This document shows positions 25,418 to 34,249 of a DNA stretch of 64,000 nucleotides, piece by piece. Numbering within the stretch: the first letter of the stretch is position 1; each line of letters opens with the position of its first letter. The notes under the pieces were generated by a model that did no database searches, was not told the DNA's origin, and was given only the letters and a program-made list of their open reading frames with translations. The stretch lies in the NCBI RefSeq assembly GCF_003226325.1, contig NZ_PDOD01000001.1, positions 496,001 through 560,000 on the forward strand, written 5' to 3'. A program made the position numbers and the translations under genes. This DNA comes from Salipaludibacillus keqinensis (GTDB taxonomy: Bacteria; Bacillota; Bacilli; Bacillales; Salisediminibacteriaceae).

Positions 25418-25945
25418 ATGAAACAACGAAGACTCATCATACGGTCGGTTATATTAATAGTGATGCTTGCAGCGATTGGCTATACATTTTATAACCATTT
25501 CTCTACTGAGAGAGGTTTAGTAGATCAAGGTGATATCGCTCCTAACTTTGTCTTAGAAGACATGGAAGGCAATCGTTTAGAGCTTGCTGATTTGCAAGGT
25601 GAAGGTGTTTATGTGAATTTTTGGGCAACGTACTGTACGTACTGCAGAGATAAAATGGCTTATTTACAAGAGTATTATGAAGAGTATGAACAAGAAGGAG
25701 TCAAGATTGTATCGATTAATGTGAACGAGACCACTCTTCAAGTGGAAAGACATCAGCAACGGCAAGGTTTAAGCTATCCTTTATTTATTGATCGGAATAT
25801 GCTTGTTAGCAATGCTTATGGAGTAAGTAGTCTACCGGCTACATTTCTGATTGATGAGAACGGACAAGTGATAGAGCGACAAATAGGGGCTAAATCAGAA
25901 GAACAAGTCCTGGAATCGTTAAACGAACTTATTCCGGGAAGTTAG
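25418..25945 (+). CDS. resA: Membrane-anchored thiol-disulfide oxidoreductase ResA
   Basis: A 175-residue thioredoxin-fold protein with one N-terminal membrane anchor (about residues 6-26). It reduces the haem-binding cysteines of apocytochrome c outside the membrane. The active site reads FWATYCTYCRDKM: CTYC where B. subtilis ResA has CEPC, and Lys where ResA has its conserved Glu80. The cis-proline loop SSLPATF is intact. It is the first gene of resABC, 12 bp before resB. The perfect palindrome at 25349 lies in its promoter region. Confidence 0.92.
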   Translation: MKQRRLIIRSVILIVMLAAIGYTFYNHFSTERGLVDQGDIAPNFVLEDMEGNRLELADLQGEGVYVNFWATYCTYCRDKMAYLQEYYEEYEQEGVKIVSINVNETTLQVERHQQRQGLSYPLFIDRNMLVSNAYGVSSLPATFLIDENGQVIERQIGAKSEEQVLESLNELIPGS

Positions 25946-25957
25946 TGGGGGTTCAAC

Positions 25958-27625
25958 ATGGAGAAAGTGAAATGTGAATGCGGTCATTTGAATCCATACG
26001 GGACTTATTTATGCGAGTCATGTGGGAAACCGCTTAAAGAAGAAAAAGGCAAAGTTGCCAATATGCGGTACGAAGGTGTAGCAAGACGTTCACAAACGTA
26101 TAAACAAACGCCAATAGATAAGATATGGAACTTTTTCTCTTCTGTTAAAGTAGGAATTTGGATCATTGTATTGTTGCTTTTAACATCTTCTCTTGGAACA
26201 TTATTTCCACAAGAAATGTATATCCCGCCTGGTGAAAATCCTACTCTATATTATGAACAGGAATATGGTTTAGCGGGAAAACTTTATTATCAACTTGGCT
26301 TTCACAACTTATACAGCTCATGGTGGTACATGCTATTAATCGCTTCTTTGGGTGTCTCACTAGTCATAGCTAGTCTGGACAGAGTCGTTCCTCTATATAG
26401 AGCATTGAAAACTCAAAGAGTTACTCGCCATGAAGGTTTTCTAAAGCGACAGAGGATTTTTGGGGAAGCTACTGGAATAACTGACCCGGATAGTGAGATG
26501 GCGAAAGCAGAAGAAATCTTGAAAGAGAAACGCTACAATGTTAGAAGAGAAAACGGTAATATCCTTGCTGAAAAAGGGCGTTTCGCAAGATGGGGTCCAT
26601 ATGTAAACCATGTTGGGTTAATCATTTTTCTTATTGGTGGAATGCTAAGGTTTTTTCCGGGTATGTATTTAGACGCGCATGTCTGGGTACGTGAAGGGGA
26701 GCAAGAAGTTATTAGCGGAACAAATGGAGAATATTTCTTACGCAACAATGAATTTCTTATAGAGTTATATGATGAGGAAGATGAGAAGTACCGAGAAGCA
26801 TTACAAAGAACCGGTTCACCTGTCGTAAAAACATACCAAACATCAGCAACATTGTTAAAGAGGTCTAATGAAGGAACAGTAGGCAGTGAAACGGAACTAG
26901 AAGAAGTAAAAGATTATGATATTAGAGTGAATGATCCACTTACTTTTGAAGGTTTTTCCTTATACCAAGTAGACTACAAATTGAATGAATTATCTCAATT
27001 TACATTCACACTTGAAAACGAATCAGATGAAAATCTGTCAGATGAGATCCAGTTTCAAGTTGATTTAAACGATCCGCAAAAATTGTATGAATTTGATAAC
27101 GGCTACAGGATTGAAATCATGGAGTACTTTCCTAATTTTGTTTTAGATGATAATCGGGAACCTTCTACATTGAATAGAATCCCGGATAATCCGAGGATCA
27201 TTTTTGAAGTGTTTCCGCCAGACGTTAATCATGAAGAAGAGTCAGGCGAGATTAGTTTAATTGGCATTCAAGTAAACGAAGCTCTAAATGGGGAAAATGA
27301 TCATACGATTCGGATGTTGGATGTGGAAATGGTTGATGTCACAGGTTTAACAATCCGAAAAGATCATACGCTTCCGATCATCTCTATAGGTGGTATTATC
27401 TTTATGATAGGACTAATACAAGGATCTTATTGGCACCACAGACGTATTTGGATCCAAAATCGTGAAGGAACATTGTTATTGGCTGGCCACGCAAATAAAA
27501 ATTGGCAAGCACTGAAAAATGATTTTCAGTTGATATCAGATAACACTCATATTCCTTCACCTAAAGACCAAACTGAAAAGGAAGATGAAGGAGTGAGTCA
27601 AAATAATGATCCAACTAAGCAGTAA
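25958..27625 (+). CDS. resB: Cytochrome c biogenesis protein ResB
   Basis: A 555-residue protein that with ResC forms the system II haem-export and ligation complex. Features are an N-terminal zinc-ribbon-like CECGHLNPYGTYLCESCG (residues 6-23), membrane helices near residues 64-85, 118-140 and 208-230, a long extracytoplasmic domain and a final helix near 475. The end overlaps resC by 20 bp. The acidic tail (KDQTEKEDEG) is typical of the group. Confidence 0.95.
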   Translation: MEKVKCECGHLNPYGTYLCESCGKPLKEEKGKVANMRYEGVARRSQTYKQTPIDKIWNFFSSVKVGIWIIVLLLLTSSLGTLFPQEMYIPPGENPTLYYEQEYGLAGKLYYQLGFHNLYSSWWYMLLIASLGVSLVIASLDRVVPLYRALKTQRVTRHEGFLKRQRIFGEATGITDPDSEMAKAEEILKEKRYNVRRENGNILAEKGRFARWGPYVNHVGLIIFLIGGMLRFFPGMYLDAHVWVREGEQEVISGTNGEYFLRNNEFLIELYDEEDEKYREALQRTGSPVVKTYQTSATLLKRSNEGTVGSETELEEVKDYDIRVNDPLTFEGFSLYQVDYKLNELSQFTFTLENESDENLSDEIQFQVDLNDPQKLYEFDNGYRIEIMEYFPNFVLDDNREPSTLNRIPDNPRIIFEVFPPDVNHEEESGEISLIGIQVNEALNGENDHTIRMLDVEMVDVTGLTIRKDHTLPIISIGGIIFMIGLIQGSYWHHRRIWIQNREGTLLLAGHANKNWQALKNDFQLISDNTHIPSPKDQTEKEDEGVSQNNDPTKQ

Positions 27626-28790
27626 TTTCATGTATGCCGCTTTCTTCTTATATCTTGCGGCCACGATTTTTTTTGCTGTATCCATAACAGGAAAAAAATT
27701 CAAAAATAAACAAGGAAACGAAGTAAATAAAGCAGGGATGTTTGGTTTTATCAGTGCCTTACTAGCTGTTCTGTCTATGTTGGCTTATTTCACTACTAGG
27801 TGGATCGCTGTAGGTTACGCACCTGTGAGTAATATGTTTGAATATACGGTTGCTCTGGGCATGGCTACTTCTATAGGGTTTGTGATTATTTACGCCCTTT
27901 ACCGTAACAATTATCTTGGCTTATTTACCATGCCGATTGTTATGCTAATTGTTGCTTATGCTTCCATGTTTCCTGGTGAAGTACAACCTTTAATACCAGC
28001 TTTGCAATCCCATTGGTTAACGATTCACGTTATTACAACCGTTATAGGCCAAGGAATTTTAGCTATCGGCTTTGTTGGAGGACTCTTGTATTTAATTCGT
28101 GTGATTAACTTCAAAGAAAGCTCCAAGAAAGTGAAGGGCGTCGAGTTCATTCTTTTTACATTATTGAGCACAGTAGCCTACGTGGCTATGGGATTCGGTT
28201 TTGGTGCGAGTAACTATGAAGCCACATTTGAATATGTGAATGAACAAGGAAACCCAGCAGAAATGATTTATTTATTTCCTCCTTTAATTGGACCTAATGA
28301 AGGGGAACTTATTTCTGAACAAGGAATGTCACCGGTCATTGATGCACCTGCCATTATTCAAAGCGCTGATTTGAATACAGTCATTTGGGCAGTGTTAGGG
28401 GGAGTAGTATTGTTTTTGCTCCTTAGATTAATACTCCGCCAACCTATTGGAGGAGCTATACAACCTCTACTTAAAAATGTAAATCCTCAAACAGTAGATG
28501 AAATCAGTTATAGAGCAATTGCCATAGGATTTCCTGTTTTCACACTAGGTGGATTAATCTTTGCTATGATTTGGGCGCAAATTGCTTGGACGAGATTTTG
28601 GGGATGGGACCCTAAAGAAGTATGGGCACTCATTACATTTCTATTTTATGCAGCTTATTTGCATTTACGTTTATCAAAAGGGTGGCACGGAGAAAAAAGT
28701 GCTTGGCTTTGCGTGATTGGGTTTGCGCTAATCATGTTCAACTTAATTTTCGTTAATTTAGTGATAGCTGGATTGCATTCATACGCATAA
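27606..28790 (+). CDS. resC: Cytochrome c biogenesis protein ResC
   Basis: A 394-residue multi-spanning membrane protein of the CcmC/CcsA haem-handling family. The tryptophan-rich motif WGWDPKEVWALITFLFY lies near residue 337 and conserved histidines flank it (HWLTIHV near 138, LHLRLSKGWHG near 357). It ligates haem to apocytochrome c together with ResB. AAGGAGTGAG precedes the ATG inside the end of resB. A strong terminator follows, so resDE has its own promoter. Confidence 0.96.
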   Translation: MIQLSSNFMYAAFFLYLAATIFFAVSITGKKFKNKQGNEVNKAGMFGFISALLAVLSMLAYFTTRWIAVGYAPVSNMFEYTVALGMATSIGFVIIYALYRNNYLGLFTMPIVMLIVAYASMFPGEVQPLIPALQSHWLTIHVITTVIGQGILAIGFVGGLLYLIRVINFKESSKKVKGVEFILFTLLSTVAYVAMGFGFGASNYEATFEYVNEQGNPAEMIYLFPPLIGPNEGELISEQGMSPVIDAPAIIQSADLNTVIWAVLGGVVLFLLLRLILRQPIGGAIQPLLKNVNPQTVDEISYRAIAIGFPVFTLGGLIFAMIWAQIAWTRFWGWDPKEVWALITFLFYAAYLHLRLSKGWHGEKSAWLCVIGFALIMFNLIFVNLVIAGLHSYA

Positions 28791-28794
28791 TGAC

Positions 28795-28844
28795 AAAGGG
28801 TTGTCTCTTTAGTCGATAAATAATCGGCTTAGAGACAGCCCTTT
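28795..28844 (+). terminator. Terminator of resABC
   Basis: AAAGGGTTGTCTCT pairs with AGAGACAGCCCTTT (one mismatch), with a small inner stem, followed by TTTTC. Confidence 0.88.
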
Positions 28845-29079
28845 TCAATATGGTGATATGGAATATATTAGGTTATTGAGTTGAGTGGCCATGTTAGCTA
28901 ATGCTGCATACCCTATTCCCTTTTTTTTAGCCATTCTGCCTCTAAGGATTCCTTTCTTCACAGTATGTGTTGTATTGCAAAAGTACCTACCGTGAAAGAC
29001 TATACACTCTATTCTAGTAACATGTTACAATAAGTGTGGAAAAACGTATTTACATTAAAATCTCTGTTAGGAGTTTATG
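28845..29079. other. Intergenic region upstream of resDE with 12-bp palindrome
   Basis: No substantial gene here. The perfect palindrome GTAACATGTTAC at 29017-29028 lies about 165 bp upstream of resD and may be an operator. No convincing -35/-10 pair was identified. Confidence 0.5.
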
Positions 29080-29178
29080 ATGAATGGAGAATTGAACGAT
29101 GTCACTCTGGAATATCAGCATCGAACTTTAACACAGCGAAATGAAAGGTCAAAAGTTATTAATTTGAAAGAGTCTTAA
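29080..29178 (+). CDS. Candidate 32-residue small protein upstream of resD
   Basis: A short frame reads MNGELNDVTLEYQHRT and continues to a TAA at 29176. AGGAG lies 6 bp before the ATG at 29080 (an ATG at 29077 is also in frame). It ends 13 bp before resD and is hydrophilic, with no membrane segment. It could be a translated leader of resDE, a small protein, or chance. I do not recognise it. Confidence 0.35.
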   Translation: MNGELNDVTLEYQHRTLTQRNERSKVINLKES

Positions 29179-29191
29179 GGGGGAAAAGGCC

Positions 29192-29908
29192 ATGTCGGAT
29201 GAGGCAAAAATTTTAGTAGTAGATGATGAGGAAAGAATTAGACGATTATTGAAAATGTATTTAGAGAGAGAAAAATATGATGTAGATGACGCTGAAAATG
29301 GGGAAAAGGCACTTAAGATGGCTTTGGAAGAAGATTACGATTTAATTGTTTTAGACCTTATGATGCCAGGTATTGATGGAATTGAAGTCTGTGAGGAAAT
29401 TCGCAAACACAAAGCCACGCCAATTATCATGCTTACTGCTAAAGGGGAAGAAGCGAACCGAGTTCAGGGGTTCGAGGCGGGAACAGATGACTATATCGTT
29501 AAACCATTTAGTCCAAGAGAAGTGGTCCTTCGTGTAAAAGCGTTACTGAGAAGATCTTCTTCGACTAAGTTTCTGCAGACTGAAACGACAACGAAAGATG
29601 TACTAGTCTTTCCATACTTAACAATTGATAATGATGCTCATCGGGTCACTGCTGATGGGAAGCTTATTAATTTAACTCCTAAAGAATATGAGTTACTACA
29701 TTATCTTGCTCAAGCTCCCGATAAAGTTTTTGCAAGAGAGCAATTGTTAAAAGATGTTTGGAATTATGAATTTTTTGGAGACCTTAGGACGGTCGATACT
29801 CATATTAAACGACTTCGTGAAAAGTTGAATAAAGTAACTCCAGAAGCAGCAAATATGATATCTACTGTTTGGGGAGTCGGATATAAATTTGAGGCTGTGA
29901 AAGAATAA
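29192..29908 (+). CDS. resD: Response regulator ResD
   Basis: A 238-residue OmpR-type response regulator. The receiver domain has the acidic pair VVDDEE, the phospho-acceptor Asp in LIVLDLMMPG near residue 57 and the Lys in YIVKPFSPRE near 106. The C-terminal winged helix includes LTPKEYELLHYLA and DLRTVDTHIKRLREKL. In B. subtilis ResD activates aerobic and anaerobic respiration genes, including resABC and ctaA. It shares its end base with the resE start. Confidence 0.96.
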   Translation: MSDEAKILVVDDEERIRRLLKMYLEREKYDVDDAENGEKALKMALEEDYDLIVLDLMMPGIDGIEVCEEIRKHKATPIIMLTAKGEEANRVQGFEAGTDDYIVKPFSPREVVLRVKALLRRSSSTKFLQTETTTKDVLVFPYLTIDNDAHRVTADGKLINLTPKEYELLHYLAQAPDKVFAREQLLKDVWNYEFFGDLRTVDTHIKRLREKLNKVTPEAANMISTVWGVGYKFEAVKE

Positions 29909-31704
29909 TGATGTTTTGGCGAAGTGTCGTAGGCAAATTATGGTTTACGATTCTCCTCCTCGTTTCAGTTGTACTGCTTATCCTAACGGTTCTATTGTTA
30001 CAATATTTCGAGAGGTTTCATACAGACCATGCTGAGAGCGAATTATTGAACCATGCCAACCTGATTGTGTCTTTGTTAGAAGATGAGGAAACGGACGATC
30101 AGGCGGCACTAGCTATAAGTGGAATGATTTCAGAGACCTACTCAACAAAAGCGTTAATTCTTCTAGATGAAGAAGAATATTGGTACACATCTGATGAGAA
30201 CTTAGATGATATTCCTTTATCCGTTTTTTATGAAGATCCACAATTATCTCAAGTTATTCAGGCAGGAGAGACCGTCGTCACTCAAGGAAATTACACCTTT
30301 CCTATTAGTGGAGAACAGATAAGCGAAGAGGTTATGATTGCAGGGCTTCCTGTTGTATTTGCAACTGGAGAAGAAGGATCTTTATTTCTATACCAATCCC
30401 ATGACGTGGTTGAAGAAGCATCTAACCAAACAAAAAACATCATTTATTTATCAGCAGGAATTGCGATTATTTTAACAACCGTATTCGCTTTCTTTCTTAC
30501 TACTCGGATCACTGCGCCTTTGAGAAAAATGAGAAAAGCTTCGTTAGAAGTAGCAAAGGGTAACTTTGATACAAAAGTGCCTATCTTAACAAATGACGAG
30601 ATTGGTCTGTTAGGTATTGCCTTTAATCGTATGGCTCGTGCGTTAAATACAAACTTGAATGCTTTAAATCAAGAGAAAGAACAGCTATCACGAATTTTAA
30701 GTTCGATGGCCGATGGGGTTATCACACTTGACCGAGACGGTTCGGTGATGGTAACAAATCCGCCTGCTAATGAATTTATTGGTGCATGGCTTTATGAACA
30801 GGGTTATGAAGCAGAAGAATCTGGGCAATTACCTGAAAAGCTTCAATCCCTTTTTGAACAAGTGGTTACAGAAGAAAGAGAGCAAATGGGTGAGGTAGAT
30901 GTCCAAGGGAGAAGTTGGGTAATTTTGATGACCCCCCTTTATGATCAAGACCACGTTCGGGGGGCTGTAGCCGTTCTCAGAGATATGACAGAAGAGAGGC
31001 TGCATGATAAGTTACGGAAAGATTTTATTGCAAATGTCTCTCATGAATTACGTACGCCTATTTCTATGCTTCAGGGATATAGTGAAGCCATTGTTGATGA
31101 TATTGCAGGCAGTGAAGAAGAAAAGAAAGAACTGGCTCAAATTATCCACGACGAATCTTTACGAATGGGCAGGCTGGTAAATGAATTACTGGATTTAGCA
31201 AGAATGGAAGCAGGCCATATTCAATTGAATATAGAAGCTTTGGAAATTGAAGAGTTTTCTAATCGGATTGTTCGTAAGTTTCAAGGTGTTGCTAAAGAAC
31301 ATGATGTGAATCTCATAGGAGATATTGCCTCGGTCGGCCAATCTGTTTATGCCGATCAAGATCGGGTAGAACAAATTTTAACAAACTTGATTGACAATGC
31401 CATCCGACATACTCCAGATGGCGGGGTTGTGACACTTCGTCTAGCGTCTTATCATAATGGCGTGAAATTAGAGGTAGAAGATACAGGAGCTGGGATTCCT
31501 GAAGAAGATTTGCCTTTTGTATTTGAGCGGTTCTATAAAGCAGACAAGGCAAGAACAAGAGGAAGGGCAGGGACTGGACTAGGTCTAGCCATTGTGAAGA
31601 ATATTGTCGATGCTCACCGTGGGAAAGTATCTGCCCATAGCAGAATGAATGAAGGAACGACATTTTCAGTGTTTTTGCCTTATGGAGAGCCTCCAGAAGA
31701 ATAA
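29908..31704 (+). CDS. resE: Sensor histidine kinase ResE
   Basis: A 598-residue membrane kinase. It has a first membrane helix at about residues 10-30, an extracytoplasmic sensor region, a second helix near 178-198, a HAMP linker, a PAS domain (about 255-365), the phospho-acceptor His in ANVSHELRTPISML near 379 and an ATPase domain with NLIDNAIRHTPDGG, EDTGAGIPEED and GTGLGLAIVK. It pairs with ResD to sense oxygen limitation and nitric oxide. A terminator follows. Confidence 0.96.
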   Translation: MMFWRSVVGKLWFTILLLVSVVLLILTVLLLQYFERFHTDHAESELLNHANLIVSLLEDEETDDQAALAISGMISETYSTKALILLDEEEYWYTSDENLDDIPLSVFYEDPQLSQVIQAGETVVTQGNYTFPISGEQISEEVMIAGLPVVFATGEEGSLFLYQSHDVVEEASNQTKNIIYLSAGIAIILTTVFAFFLTTRITAPLRKMRKASLEVAKGNFDTKVPILTNDEIGLLGIAFNRMARALNTNLNALNQEKEQLSRILSSMADGVITLDRDGSVMVTNPPANEFIGAWLYEQGYEAEESGQLPEKLQSLFEQVVTEEREQMGEVDVQGRSWVILMTPLYDQDHVRGAVAVLRDMTEERLHDKLRKDFIANVSHELRTPISMLQGYSEAIVDDIAGSEEEKKELAQIIHDESLRMGRLVNELLDLARMEAGHIQLNIEALEIEEFSNRIVRKFQGVAKEHDVNLIGDIASVGQSVYADQDRVEQILTNLIDNAIRHTPDGGVVTLRLASYHNGVKLEVEDTGAGIPEEDLPFVFERFYKADKARTRGRAGTGLGLAIVKNIVDAHRGKVSAHSRMNEGTTFSVFLPYGEPPEE

Positions 31705-31734
31705 AAAAACAAAGAAAAATCTTGTTCCACAAGT

Positions 31735-31776
31735 AACAAAGCAGCCCAAATAAACGGTGCTGCTTTGTTCTTGTTT
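31735..31776 (+). terminator. Terminator of resDE
   Basis: AACAAAGCAGC pairs perfectly with GCTGCTTTGTT across a 13-nt loop, followed by CTTGTTT. Confidence 0.82.
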
Positions 31777-31884
31777 AGAGATAGTAATAGGAGCACATCG
31801 AGAAAAACTCGCTGGATGAGTGAGGTATCTAATCTAGCAGACATTTCATTTGCAAGGAAGTTTATACCTAGAACATGCTAAGAA

Positions 31885-32400
31885 TTAAGGCTTATCTTTG
31901 TATATCTCTCGCATTACGTGAGCAAGTTCTGGAACAATCAACTGTTCCATTGCTAGCTTCACCGCGCCACTGGATCCAGGTGTAGAGAAAATAGCTGTAT
32001 AACCACGAACCCCAGCAACAGCTCTGCTTAACATTGCTGCAGAACCAATGTCTCTATCGAAACTTAAATACCGAAATAGTTCACCAAAACCAGGAAGTTC
32101 TTTATCAAGCATTTGCGATACAGCTTCGTATGTAGTATCTCTAAAGGTAATTCCTGTGCCACCATTTATGAGTAAAACTTCAATCTCATTAGAGTGATCA
32201 GCGTAACGTATACATTGTTGTATATCAGTTAAACTATCTTGAACTATTTTATGCTCTACCACACGATAATTTGTATCTTCTAGTAGATCTTTCATTAACT
32301 GACCACTTTTATCGGTTTCAAGGGTCCGGGTGTCTGAGACAGTTAGAATCATACAAGCTACTTGATCAGGTGCTTCATGCTTATGTTCATTTACACTCAT
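31885..32400 (-). CDS. moaB: Molybdenum cofactor biosynthesis protein MoaB
   Basis: A 171-residue MoaB/Mog-family protein, expected to adenylylate molybdopterin. Typical motifs are CMILTVSDTRTLETDKSG, LLINGGTGITFRDTTYEA, PGFGELFR and AIFSTPGSSGAVKLAM. CGGAGGG precedes the ATG. No other molybdopterin gene is in the window, so it stands alone, as it often does in Bacillaceae. It is divergent from the adenosyltransferase gene. Confidence 0.94.
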   Translation of the reverse strand: MSVNEHKHEAPDQVACMILTVSDTRTLETDKSGQLMKDLLEDTNYRVVEHKIVQDSLTDIQQCIRYADHSNEIEVLLINGGTGITFRDTTYEAVSQMLDKELPGFGELFRYLSFDRDIGSAAMLSRAVAGVRGYTAIFSTPGSSGAVKLAMEQLIVPELAHVMREIYKDKP

Positions 32401-32563
32401 TGTTATCCCTCCGTTTCTTCTACTATTATTATTCTACTAATTATTGTTTAGTTAAACAAATCAATTAGAAACAAAGCAGCATAAGATGATATTATTATCT
32501 AAAGTTTGTATAATAAATGAGAAACTTAAGAATATTTTCGGTTGATTCAAAAAGGAGGTTCAA

Positions 32564-33121
32564 ATGAAAATATACACAAAGAATGGCGATCAAGGAGACA
32601 CCCAACTGATTGGTAAGAAAGTAAAGAAAACTCATGATAGGGTAGAGGCATATGGGACGGTAGATGAATTAAACAGCTCTATAGGACTAGCCATGACCTT
32701 CCTACACAAGAGTAATCATGAAGATATGTTGAAAGATCTAACAAGGATCCAGCATGAACTGTTTGATTTAGGAGGGGATTTAGCCAATGTCTCAAAGAAA
32801 CAAGACTGGGCGGTCAAAAAAGAATATATTGATGTGTTAGAGAAAAGAATCGATAATTATTGGGAAGAAGCACCTCCGATTCACACATTCATTTTACCAG
32901 GTGGAGAACAGGGGGCAGCTCAACTTCACGTTTGCAGGACCATTGCAAGAAGAGCGGAGCGACTTGTAGTAAAAATAACTGACCAAGAAGAAACACCTCC
33001 TCATGCTATAGCCTACTTAAATCGGTTGTCTGATTATTTTTTCGCCGCAGCTAGAGCAGTGAATGCCAGAGCTGGAACAGAAGATATTTTATATGAAAGA
33101 GGGAAAGATGTGTTTAAATGA
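32564..33121 (+). CDS. Cob(I)alamin adenosyltransferase, PduO type
   Basis: A 185-residue PduO/EutT-type enzyme that transfers the adenosyl group from ATP to cob(I)alamin, making adenosylcobalamin. The ATP-binding N-terminus KIYTKNGDQGDTQLIG and VDELNSSIG are clear, as are the C-terminal RTIARRAERLVV and LNRLSDYFFAAARAVN motifs. AAAGGAGG precedes the ATG. It is a single gene between terminators and corresponds to yvqK of B. subtilis. Its product is the cofactor predicted for the MerR-B12 regulator at 46298. Confidence 0.95.
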   Translation: MKIYTKNGDQGDTQLIGKKVKKTHDRVEAYGTVDELNSSIGLAMTFLHKSNHEDMLKDLTRIQHELFDLGGDLANVSKKQDWAVKKEYIDVLEKRIDNYWEEAPPIHTFILPGGEQGAAQLHVCRTIARRAERLVVKITDQEETPPHAIAYLNRLSDYFFAAARAVNARAGTEDILYERGKDVFK

Positions 33122-33181
33122 TCGGTTGATGAGAGATTGAATAAAGCTTCAAAAGCCTTTTAAAAAATCTGTATTAAGCCA

Positions 33182-33212
33182 AAGGCACCCCGAATCATTT
33201 TCGGGGTGCCTT
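33182..33212. terminator. Bidirectional terminator after the adenosyltransferase gene
   Basis: AAGGCACCCCGA pairs perfectly with TCGGGGTGCCTT around a 7-nt loop. It lies between two convergent genes. Confidence 0.85.
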
Positions 33213-33227
33213 CGTTGTTAATTCTTA

Positions 33228-34043
33228 TTAAATAAGAATTTCAATATCTGCCTCTTCACGAAGCTGTTCCACGTATTTCTGTTCTTTCACTTCTTCTTCT
33301 AATTCATCTTCCATATCTTCAAATTCGCCTATTTCAGGGTTTTGCATGGCCATTTGATCATATCTTTCACGAACTTCTTCTTCTGATACAGACAATTCAT
33401 CTTCGTCTACATGGTTTAGAGTTAGGAGTTCTTCAATTTTCATGGATTCTGTATAGAATTCACGAATATCTTCTTCGATTTCTTCCATCGAAGTATTTTC
33501 TGCTTCAAGAATTTCTTCAAGTTGTTCTTCATCTTCAAATTGAGCTTTAATTTGTTCCAATTCTGCGTCTACAGCTTCTTCAATTTCTTCTTCATCTACA
33601 TTGATGTCCAACTCATCAGCCTTTTGAGTCAAAACTTCTTGGTTGATTAAATTATCAAGCACTTGTTGTTGCATTTGCATAAGAATTTCCGCTGTTTCTT
33701 CATCTTCCATTTCTCCGCCTGACTGAGCAATCATTTGTTCAAATTGAGCCATTTGAGCTTGCATGTCAGCCATAACAATTTCTTCGCCATTTACTGTAGC
33801 AATTGTTTCATCAGGATCACTTTCCATGTCTTGCTCGCCATTCATGGCAATGTTCTCATTTGAGTCTGTTTCAGTATTATTGTCAGTTTCTGTATCGTCA
33901 TTGTTAACTGAGTTTTCTTGGTTGACTGCCCCTTCTTCATTGTTGGAATTTCCATTTTCGTTGTTATCGTCTCCACATGCAGCAAGTACTAGTGCTGCTG
34001 ATAACGGTAGAGCAAGAAGTGCTTTTCGATTAAATCTCTTCAT
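33228..34043 (-). CDS. Acidic SurA_N-type lipoprotein without PPIase domain
   Basis: A 271-residue lipoprotein with lipobox LAAC (Cys23), a low-complexity Asn/Asp/Glu linker (about residues 24-80) and a SurA N-terminal-like chaperone domain starting TIATVNGEEIVMADM, with QQQVLDNLINQEVLTQKADELDI. The prolyl isomerase domain of PrsA is missing: the protein ends soon after the SurA_N helices. Glu and Asp dominate the mature part, consistent with an extracytoplasmic protein of a halotolerant organism. It may act as a foldase or holdase outside the membrane; that is inference. Confidence 0.85.
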   Translation of the reverse strand: MKRFNRKALLALPLSAALVLAACGDDNNENGNSNNEEGAVNQENSVNNDDTETDNNTETDSNENIAMNGEQDMESDPDETIATVNGEEIVMADMQAQMAQFEQMIAQSGGEMEDEETAEILMQMQQQVLDNLINQEVLTQKADELDINVDEEEIEEAVDAELEQIKAQFEDEEQLEEILEAENTSMEEIEEDIREFYTESMKIEELLTLNHVDEDELSVSEEEVRERYDQMAMQNPEIGEFEDMEDELEEEVKEQKYVEQLREEADIEILI

Positions 34044-34192
34044 AAGTTAAATCAACCTTTCTATGTCTGTGTTCACTATGTGCATAAGTACAACTTTATC
34101 ACAAATGAGTGATGAATTACAATTTATTAATTCTATTAAAGTGTGGCTAAAGTACTAATCTTTCATTAGGATCTATACTCGTGTACAAACGA

Positions 34193-34232
34193 AAGAGACT
34201 GACTTGTGTTAAGGAAGATAAGTCAGTCTCTT
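34193..34232 (-). terminator. Terminator of serA
   Basis: AAGAGACTGACTT pairs perfectly with AAGTCAGTCTCTT. Read on the minus strand it is followed by TTTCGTTTG and lies just after the serA stop. Confidence 0.8.
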
Positions 34233-34249
34233 ACAGCCTTGTCTTTATG

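Noticed and set aside
33763-34050. Frame antisense to the acidic lipoprotein gene
   Set aside because: Its Ser/Leu-rich sequence is the mirror of the Asp/Glu/Asn-rich codons of the real gene.
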